Positions 42,661 to 50,647 of a DNA stretch of 50,647 nucleotides are shown here, in pieces. The translations under genes were made by a program, and so were the position numbers. The notes below the pieces were generated by a model, which was not told the origin of the DNA, did no database searches, and saw only the letters and a program-made list of their open reading frames with translations. The stretch comes from Scytalidium lignicola. Its lineage: Eukaryota; Ascomycota; Leotiomycetes. Each line of letters begins with the position of its first letter. The stretch's first letter is position 1. The stretch covers positions 1 through 50,647 of the forward strand of contig NCSJ02000314.1 in NCBI GenBank assembly GCA_002812745.2, given 5' to 3'.

Positions 42661-43324
42661 ACTACCTACACTTAACTAGCTAAATTTGGAAGTTAATTAA
42701 AAAGCTATCTATTCCTGACTCTTCTACTGTTTTGGCTGACAATTCAAGACCTAATTTAGGGTTGTTTGATTTGTACAAAGCCTGTTTTGCCTTCTTCTCC
42801 TGTTGAGCCTTTATAATGTCCTTAATACTTGCAAAAGTAGAATTAAGATTAAACTGAACTTTGGTTCTATCTTTGGTACTTCTTATTAAATCAAGTTTAG
42901 TCTTTAAACCTTTGTAATCATATATAATTTTTGCCTTAAATGCATTAGAACAGCTTATAACTTTTTGGACTTTCCTCAAGAAGGTTTGTACAAGTTTATC
43001 CACTTATATAATTACTTGAATTCAACGAATGATAATTGTAAGATTATGTACATTTCTAGAAGTAGTAATCCAGGTTTTATCTAATGTCAATTAAACCTTT
43101 TGAGAAGTTTGAGAAGCCTTTGAATTCAATTTAAGCTAACCTACTTTAGTCAAGCATGATTTATACACTTTGTCTAAGTTAAAAAAGTATTAAACTAACA
43201 ACTCTTCATCCACTTTTGATTATAATACTAATAAAGCCTTCTTAACATACTTTTTCATAATATTAACAAAATTAAATCTTCTTAATAAGTGTTAAATTGT
43301 TAAATTAAGCTAAATCTACTATTT
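42661..43324 (-). pseudogene. C-terminal fragment of a pogo-like transposase
   Basis: The minus-strand translation shows DKTWITTSRNVHNL, then LRKVQKVISCSNAFKAKI (helical), and DRTKVQFNLNSTFASIKDI followed by KAQQEKKAKQAL. The order matches the C-terminal region of fungal pogo/Fot DDE transposases (TPRN segment, coil, basic segment, F..I..IK.AQ). It is a different family from the element at 20745. The 5' part is cut off at 43325 by an LTR. Confidence 0.6.
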
Positions 43325-43682
43325 TGTTACAAAACTACGCCATCCAGGTCACTGGATAGCAGGGGTAAGGTAGATGTTCAAGGACAATGGAAACGTATGA
43401 CATACAAGCAGTCGACTTAGTCAAGGGTAAGATCTAGTAATGTATTTAGGTTGAACATGAGGAGTCTACTCTTATGTTCCTACAGTGTACTTATATAAAT
43501 AACGAAATACTGCTGGACCCCTGGACCCCTAGGTCCCCAGGTCCCAAGCCAACGGACCTTGGACTCCTTAGGTCCCAGGTCCTTATCACGTAACTGTCTA
43601 ATTGTTAGGTTCTCTTGTACAACGTATCTGTACTAAGCCTCAGGCCTATACCAATTAGTATATTGTGGTAAAACCTGTAACA
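43325..43682 (-). repeat. 3' LTR of truncated Ty3 copy (E1)
   Basis: 358 bp, TGTTACA...TGTAACA, same orientation and family as 4465-4825, moderately RIP-mutated: GGACC/GGTCC block partly kept. Confidence 0.88.
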
Positions 43683-44640
43683 TTATCCCCTTTCTCACTT
43701 AATGTCATCTTGACACTAAAACATTATCTTCAAATAATTTCTTTGTTTAGTAATTCTTCCTTCTTTTCTAATATACCACTTAAACGACAATGTTCTAAGA
43801 GTAATACAGAAGAAAGGACAAGATCAAGAAAATATCAAGAGCAAACAGCCTTAAATGACTATATTAACGAATATAGTTTTGAAGTAATACCTTGTTCGTT
43901 TTACAAATAAAATGATTTTGTCTGCAAGATGGACTTTAACTCTAATCATTGTAACAAGTACTCTTGTCATAGGCAATCTTATGACGGCAAAGGAACTACT
44001 TCCTCTTCTTTCCTTATATATAAGTATAAGTATAACTAACTTGCAAAGGAGGAAGAGAAAACCAACGAAGTTCTTCTAAAGATAATAACTTACTTAGCTT
44101 ATCTGAAAAAGCAACAATTCTTCTTGAAGAAGTATACTTAAGAAATGTTTTACTATAGTTTAAAAACTTTAGATAAACTCAATGTTATAAAAGAAAAAGA
44201 GAAGTAAGAGAAGTTGTTTGAAAAGTTGTATTCTGCTAATTTAAGCAAAGCTTCTTTTTTTTATTGTTAACCCTTTCTTTTCTAACCTTATAATTTTATT
44301 GCCTAGAAATCTATTTTAAGATGAGCTTGATAATATACCTTTAGTAACTCCTTATAACTTATAAGATTAAAAGTAAGTTCTTATTCATTCTCACTTTCTG
44401 GATATCCTATCTATTTAATTAAGTATTATAGTTTCTTATAATATATCTTATAACTAATAATTTTCTTAANAACTTATTCCTTATCTGGTTTTNACTTAAC
44501 TTTTATACTTAATGTTAACAACATATTTGTAAGTATTAGTTTTAATAATATTATATGAAATACAAAATGTATTTTCATAATCTTAAGTAACTTTAATTTG
44601 ATTATTATTAATCTGTAAACTTCTTTAACCTTAAATAGTC
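43665..44640 (+). pseudogene. Antisense zinc-cluster ORF in Ty3 copy E1
   Basis: Open from inside the LTR (43665) to 43910: LFSNSSFFSNIPLKRQ, EERTRSRKYQEQT, then a VIPCSFYK where the second Cys codon and following residues are altered. Downstream coil remnants (LDKLNVIKEKEK) continue to about 44200. The first 60 residues are less damaged than the rest. Confidence 0.6.
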
Positions 44641-46005
44641 TTAATTTCTTAAATTCAAGTTTGTCATTAAGTTGTTTAGTTTATATGNTTTTTTCTTTAA
44701 AGATAAACTTTATCCTCCTTATACATAAGTTTTACATTACATTTTCCATTATAATATACTTTTATTTTTTCCTTTACAAATTATATTATGTTTATTACTT
44801 TAATATATGTTTTATACAATGTCTTCATTAATTTATCTACTGAATCAGATGATCATAATTTTATACTCATTTAAAACTTATTAAGTTTTCTTTTATGATT
44901 TGTATAAAATAATGTAAATCTTATTATCTTATACTTTGAATTATTATAAGTTAATTGTATTAATAATAATAATTCTTACTAATTGTCTTACTTATAATCT
45001 ACATAATATTATAAGTATACCTTTAATGTTTGATTTAATCTTTTTATTTGACTATTAATTTGTAAGTAAAATATTGTTAATATTCTTCTGTTAACTTTTA
45101 TACACTTAATTAATGTTTCTTAAAACTTTAAAGTAAAGTATATGTCTTAATTTAATATAATATCTTTTAACATTCTAAATAATGTTATAACATATTACAA
45201 GAATACTTTTATTACTTTTTCTATATCTTATATCTTATCCTATAATATAAAGATTATGTATTTCATAAAGATGTTTATTATTACTAAAATACTATTATAG
45301 TCTTTTCTTATTGTTAAGTCCTTAGACTTTAATAGTTTAGTGATAAAGTCTTATGTAATTGTTTACCATAATCATATAAGTATTTTAATAAGTTAGAATG
45401 TCTTATAAGGTCTAAGCCTTAAACTTCTTACCTTATTGTAAATATTATACTCCTTTATAACCTCTTTAATCATTTATCTTATTGTCAGTTCATCTTTATA
45501 ATGAATATATATTTCTAATATATAAAGGTAATATATGTTGATATAGTAGTTGATTGTTGTTAACTATAAGTAAGTTTGTACTATAATAGTTATATAAGGA
45601 GTATTATTGTATAATATTGCCCTCCTCTACTATAACTGAACTAGCCTTATCTTATTTACATATATACTTAATCTACATGTAATTCTAGTTTATATATGAT
45701 TATGTTAACACTAACAACAACTAAAAGTAATAACAATTGTAAAAGTTGTAAAAACAATAGAAAAATAATAATAAATTGAAAAGATAATAACAAATATAAA
45801 GGCTCTTATAAGTATACAAAGACATTGTAAAAAGCTTTATAATTTTATCTTATTTTTAAACTCCTTATAATACTCTTATAACTTTATAACTGTTTTTAAA
45901 CCTTTATAACACTTTTAATTCCTTCAGTTTTAAGCTCNTTTTTGTTTTACTTATTTTGTTATATATAAGTTAACTTTATTCTTGTCAATTAAGTCTTTAA
46001 GTACT
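43683..46005 (-). mobile_element. Truncated internal region of Ty3 copy E1
   Basis: Aligns with 4826 to about 7100 of the larger element (antisense ORF, chromodomain, part of integrase), with far heavier RIP. Interrupted at 46006 by the LTR of E2. Confidence 0.75.
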
Positions 46006-46363
46006 TGTTACAAAACTATGCTATCCAGGTTACTAGATAGCAAGAGTAAAGTAGATGTTCAAGAATAACAAAAACAAAAGACACTTGAGCAAGTAACTAA
46101 GTTAAGAGTAAGATCTAATAATGTATTTAGGTTGAACATAAGGAGTTTACTCTTATATTCTTATAGTATGTTTATATAGATAATGAAATACAGTTGGACC
46201 CTTGGACCTCCAAGTCCTTAAGTCTTAAGCTGATAGACTTTAAACTTCTTAAGTCTTAAGTTCTCCTTATATAATTGTTTAATTGTTAAGTTCTCTTGTA
46301 CAACATATCTGTACTAAGCCTTAAGCTTATACTAATTAGTATATTGTGGTAAAACCTGTAACA
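46006..46363 (-). repeat. 3' LTR of truncated Ty3 copy (E2)
   Basis: 358 bp, same orientation as E1, strongly RIP-mutated in the GGACC block. Confidence 0.88.
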
Positions 46364-47314
46364 TTATCCCCTTTTATACTTAATATCATCTTAACATTAA
46401 AACATCATTTTCGAACATTCTCTTTGTTTAACAATTCTTCTTTTCTTTTTAACATATTACTTAAATAATAACGTTTTAAGAGTAGTACAAAAGAAAGGAC
46501 AAGATCAAGAAAATATTAAGAGCAAACAACTTTAAGTAATTACATTAATAAATACAGTTTTAAAGTAATATCTTGTTTATTTTACAAGTAAAATAATTTT
46601 GTTTATAAGATAAACCTTGACTTTAATCATTATAACAAGTACTCTTATTATAAGTAATGTTATGATAATAAGGAGTCTACTTCCTCTTCTTTCCTTGTTT
46701 ACAAGTGTAAACATAACTATCTTATAAAGGAGGAAGAGAAAACTAATAAAGTTCTTTTAAAGACAATAACTTACTTAGCCTATTTGAAGAAACAATAGTC
46801 CTTCTTAAAAAAGCATACTTAAGAAATGTTCTATTATAATCTGAAGACTTTGGACAAGTTTAACATTGTAAAAGAGAAAGAGAAGCAAGAGAAACAAAGT
46901 TCTTTATAACTTACAAAGTTATGTTCTACTAACTCAAGTATAACTTCTTCCTCTATTATTAACCTCTTCTTTTCTGACCTTGTAATTTTATTACTTAGAA
47001 ATCTATTCTAAGATGAGTTTGATAATATCCTTTTAATAACTCTTTATAACTTATGAGATTAAAAGTAAATTCTTATCTATTCTTACTCTTTAAGTACTTT
47101 ATTCATTTAACCAAGTATTGTAATTTCTTATAATGCATTTTATAGTTGATGATTTTCTTAACTTTATATTCTTTTTCTAGATTAACTTCTTTTAACATTA
47201 GTGTTTAAGCATTTTTAAGTATTAGTTTAAGAAGTAAAACATAGAAAATAAGATATATCTTAACTGTTGTGAATAACTTTAATTTATATGTTAATAGTTT
47301 ATAAACTTCTTTTA
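46364..47314 (-). mobile_element. Truncated internal region of Ty3 copy E2, with antisense ORF remnant
   Basis: Aligns with 4826-5790: antisense zinc-cluster ORF on the plus strand (46380 to about 46950, with EERTRSRKY and NIVKEKEKQEK) and start of the chromodomain on the minus strand. Cut at 47315 by the LTR of E3. Confidence 0.7.
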
Positions 47315-47668
47315 TGTTATGGTTTTACCGAACAAGTGATTAGTGTAGGCCTGAGGCTCGATACATAACAGAGTGTATATAAAGAACTTAGTAATCATAT
47401 GACATGATTAGGACTTGGTGGACTTGAGAAGTCTAAGGGGTTTATGGACTTATAAGACTTGTAAGGTCTAAAAGGTCTAGTTGAATTTCATTATCTATAT
47501 AAGCATATTATAGGAATATAAGAGTAAACTCCTTGTGTTCAACTTAAATACATTATTAGATCTTACCCTTAACTTAGTTGTTTGTTTGTATGTTATATGT
47601 TTCTACTGTCCTTGAACATCTACCTTACCCTTGTTACTTAATGACTTAGATAATATAATTTTGTAATA
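47315..47668 (+). repeat. 5' LTR of Ty3 copy E3
   Basis: TGTTATGG to TGTAATA (CA end RIP-mutated to TA). Opposite orientation to E1 and E2. Some segments (AGGCCTGAGGCTCG near 47351) are less mutated than others. Confidence 0.85.
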
Positions 47669-47689
47669 TTTTAAACATCATTTATCTTG

Positions 47690-50647
47690 ATGAATTAAGA
47701 TTTAGAAACAAATATACCAGCAGATAATAACAACAAATAATAACCTGAAGAAGGTTTTGAAGAAGGCTTTGAAGAAGAATCTGAAGAGGAATTTGAAGAA
47801 GGATCTGAGGAAAGTTCAGAAGATAATTCTAAGGAAGACTAAGATAAGAACTAAATTATCAAGGAAACTGATATCTAAGAAGGAGTATTAAAGGAAGTTG
47901 TTATACTATTAAAACAACTTACTAAGTTAATAAAAGGATTAATTATTAAGAAGTTGTTAAGAGCTGCAAGAAAGAAACTAGTACCTTCATTACCTAAGCT
48001 TAACCTAAAACTAGTATTAAGAGCTTTAAGTCTAGACCTTAATCTAGACTCTGAACCAGAAGACAACATTGAACAAGTTTTAATAACAATACTTAAAGAA
48101 GTCAAAATCATTAGACTAGACTTGTTCTATAAGGACAAAAAGAAACTGAAGGTATATCTTGCTCAGATAAGAACTTATTTAGTATTGAATGATTATTTAT
48201 TACTTAGAGATATGTATAAGGTTTTGTAAGCATTAATTTACTTAAGAGAAGTAGTTAAGACTTGGTTTTAACCCTTTAAGGATGAATAGTTTGTGATAAA
48301 CAAAAGAATGATGAATTAAAGGGTAATTAACATCATCATAAGTTAGGCTAACTATACTGGAGAACTCAAACATTTATATGAAAATATTAATGNAAAAAAG
48401 GAATGTTAAAAGACAATTAACTTACTTTAGACAAACTAAGAGCCTTAACAAGTATACAATGTTTTATCATTAGTATGCAATATTAGTCAATTAAGGAGAA
48501 GAAGCATATATACACTAGTTTAAGACTAGTTTAAAGGACTTTATCAAAGAAGAATTATACTGATAACTTATGATTATTACATTTAATACTCTTGTTGACT
48601 TGTTTATTAAGATTAGGAATAAACAATATAAAATGATCTTGGATAAGAAAGGAGGATCTTACTTTAACAGAAGAAAGACTGATGGAAAGAAGGATCAAGA
48701 AGACTTTATAAAGTTAGACATTATGAAGAAAGGAAAACTATTCAAAGGAAAGGAAAAGAAGTATTATAAAGGAAAAAGCAAAAAGGGAAATTCCTTTGAA
48801 AATCTCCCTTGAAAAGCTTGACAAAAGAAGAAAAAACAAGTTATATTTCAAGTGTAGACTTCTTAGACATATAATTAATACTTATAAGAAGGATAATAAG
48901 GTAAGTATGTTGGTTAAAGTTAAGGTTATGCAGATTCTAAGAATTATAAACCTCTTGTTAGAATTATTAGAAAAGGAAAGCTTGAATAAGGAGAGAAACC
49001 CCTCAGAAGAAGAAGAAGAAGGTTATTAAGACTTAGTAACTATACTATACATTGTTGTTAAAACTAATGCAAATGAAATGGTAATAGCAAGAATCCTTGA
49101 AAGGAATTCTGTATTTATAATAAGGACTTGACATATAAGACACCCTTAAGACAATAATTAAGTGAAGAGTCAAGACAAATAAAGATTTATGCTAAGAGTC
49201 AGTGGAATCTAGATGATTGTGCTAGCAAACTTCAAAGTTATACTAATAGAATAATATCCTGTTTCTAAAGAATTATTAACCTTAAGATATTATCTAATGA
49301 TTAGTATACAAAGACTTAAAGAATAGGAAATCTTGGACAGAAGTTAACTTTTCAAAACTATATAATAAGAAGAAGCAACTGTAAAAGTATAAGAACTTGA
49401 TATTGAGGATCTTGCTCTAGTCTATAAGACTAACCTCTAGAGCATTATCATAAAGAAAGAAATATGTGAATTTCTCTTATTAATAGAAAGAATTCAGATT
49501 TAAGATGATTTTGATCAAATGCTTAAAGATGTTTAAATAGTAATAAAGGAAGGATTAAGTTATGTTTTATAAGGGTAATATAATTTACAACAAGAAGGAC
49601 TTCTTATGATAACTTTCTAGTAAGACTAAGTAGAAGTTAAGATATAATATAAAGAAATCTAGGGTTTAGGAAAGTTAGTAGAACAATTGCTTAAAACTAA
49701 ATAATACTATATCTAACAAGTATAAAGAGAACTAGTAAAGATTGTTATTGAACAAGCTAATTAAAATGTAAAAGTGTTGTATATAGTTAATAAACTAAAG
49801 AAAGATTTATTACCCTTAAAATTACTTATTATATTATTAAAAGAAGATAAATTAATATAAAGAATCAATTAACAGTTCAACTAAGAAGTAATAATATATT
49901 CTTTGAATTTTATAAGAAGAATTTCCAAGGAAAGTAATATCTTTATCATTAAGATAAGGGAATGCCTTAAGAATAAAATAGTAGAATAAGTACAAGATAT
50001 ACATATATTCATAGACGATAAAAGCTTAGACAGATTAAGACTNAAGAAATCTTAGTAAGAGATAAATAACATTGTTCAAGGAATTAAAAGAAAATGTTAA
50101 AGAGTTAAAAATTGATAATAATATATTAGTCAACAATACTAGAAATGTTAATCTTTATTTTATGAACAGTAGAAGTTTATTATACATAAACATAAAATTA
50201 TACAGAAAGCTAGTAAGAGCCTTGATTGATTTAAAAGTTAAAAGAAACTTTATTAATAAACAAGTCATAAAATGACTTAGACTTAATATAAGAGTCAAAG
50301 ATGATAATTACTTAATATTATTAATGAATAATATTAAGGTTTAGAAGTATATTAACATTCAAACTTAGAACTTAAATATAAAGTATAACAGAAGTCATCA
50401 AGAAAAAATATCTTTTGATATTACAAGGTTAAGAATATATCAGGTTATACTAAGAATTGAATGGATAAGAAAGCATAATCTAATAATTGATTGGAGAATA
50501 AGTAAGATTACCTTTTTAGAAGAAACTGTATTTTTAAAAGTTGTTTATATTAATAAGACTATAAAAACATATTCTTGAAGAATATTATGAATGGCTGAAG
50601 TTATTCATAAAAAGAACTTGATAATTTAACTTTACCTGAGTATAAAC
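47690..50647 (+). mobile_element. gag and protease region of Ty3 copy E3, running off the window
   Basis: The gag ATG is at 47690, followed by stops where Gln is expected. The acidic repeat (EEGFEEGFEEESEEEFEEG, about 47748-47810) is kept. 47954-48229 (RKKLVPSLPK, YLAQIRTYLVLNDYLLL) is the gag middle. 48570-49029 carries the basic part and a knuckle remnant, LYFKCRLLRHIINTY, that has lost two Cys. 50072-50275 is the protease region, with the DSGA motif changed to DLKV. The pol part is outside the window. Confidence 0.85.

Overview
The window is from a filamentous ascomycete genome. Genes carry short introns with GT/AG borders and CTAAC-type branch points. Gene islands of about 40-50% GC sit in very AT-rich DNA, and that AT-rich DNA consists of transposons riddled with stops of the kind made by repeat-induced point mutation (RIP, CpA to TpA): Trp and Gln codons have become TAG or TAA, and catalytic Asp has become Asn.

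Layout. 1-17.2 kb is a nest of degraded LTR retrotransposons: the 3' end of a Ty3/gypsy chromodomain element (1-1139), two palindromic MITE-like elements (1248-2282), a copia-like gag/protease remnant (2294-4464), a nearly full-length chromodomain Ty3 element on the minus strand (4465-11623), the 3' half of a second Ty3 family (11624-13853) and another copia-like 5' end (13854-15610). 17.2-20.3 kb holds a sugar-type MFS transporter (-) and a YrdC-domain protein (+) with a shared divergent promoter. 20.6-25.6 kb is a pogo-type transposon inside a MITE, followed by a decayed integrase gene with a C-terminal CXC domain. 25.9-30.1 kb holds an alpha/beta-hydrolase (+) and an aconitase/isopropylmalate-isomerase-like gene (-). 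30.6-37.2 kb is a Tad-like LINE (-). 37.8-41.6 kb holds a pyruvate-decarboxylase-like ThDP enzyme (+) and an HSL-type alpha/beta-hydrolase (+). 42.7-50.6 kb is a pogo-like fragment and three nested truncated copies of the first Ty3 family.

The six host genes look like one metabolic gene cluster split by transposon insertions. The main evidence is a palindromic site, CGGNCCG (fuller form YCCGGCCCGR), 170-300 bp upstream of the start codon of every one of the six genes, nine copies in all. This looks like the binding site of a Zn2Cys6 regulator encoded elsewhere. A transporter, an aconitase-like isomerase, a ThDP 2-oxo-acid decarboxylase and two hydrolases would fit small organic-acid metabolism, but the product is unknown.

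The second main observation is an antisense ORF conserved in the Ty3 elements. Between the chromodomain and the 3' LTR, on the strand opposite gag-pol, lies a zinc-cluster plus coiled-coil ORF. It is present in four copies of one family and, recognisably, at the same place in the second Ty3 family.

Five of the six cluster genes need single-base corrections, mostly in homopolymer runs, to read through, and two also carry C-to-T type stops. They may be partly sequencing artefacts and partly real decay. Element edges inside RIP-degraded DNA are approximate.
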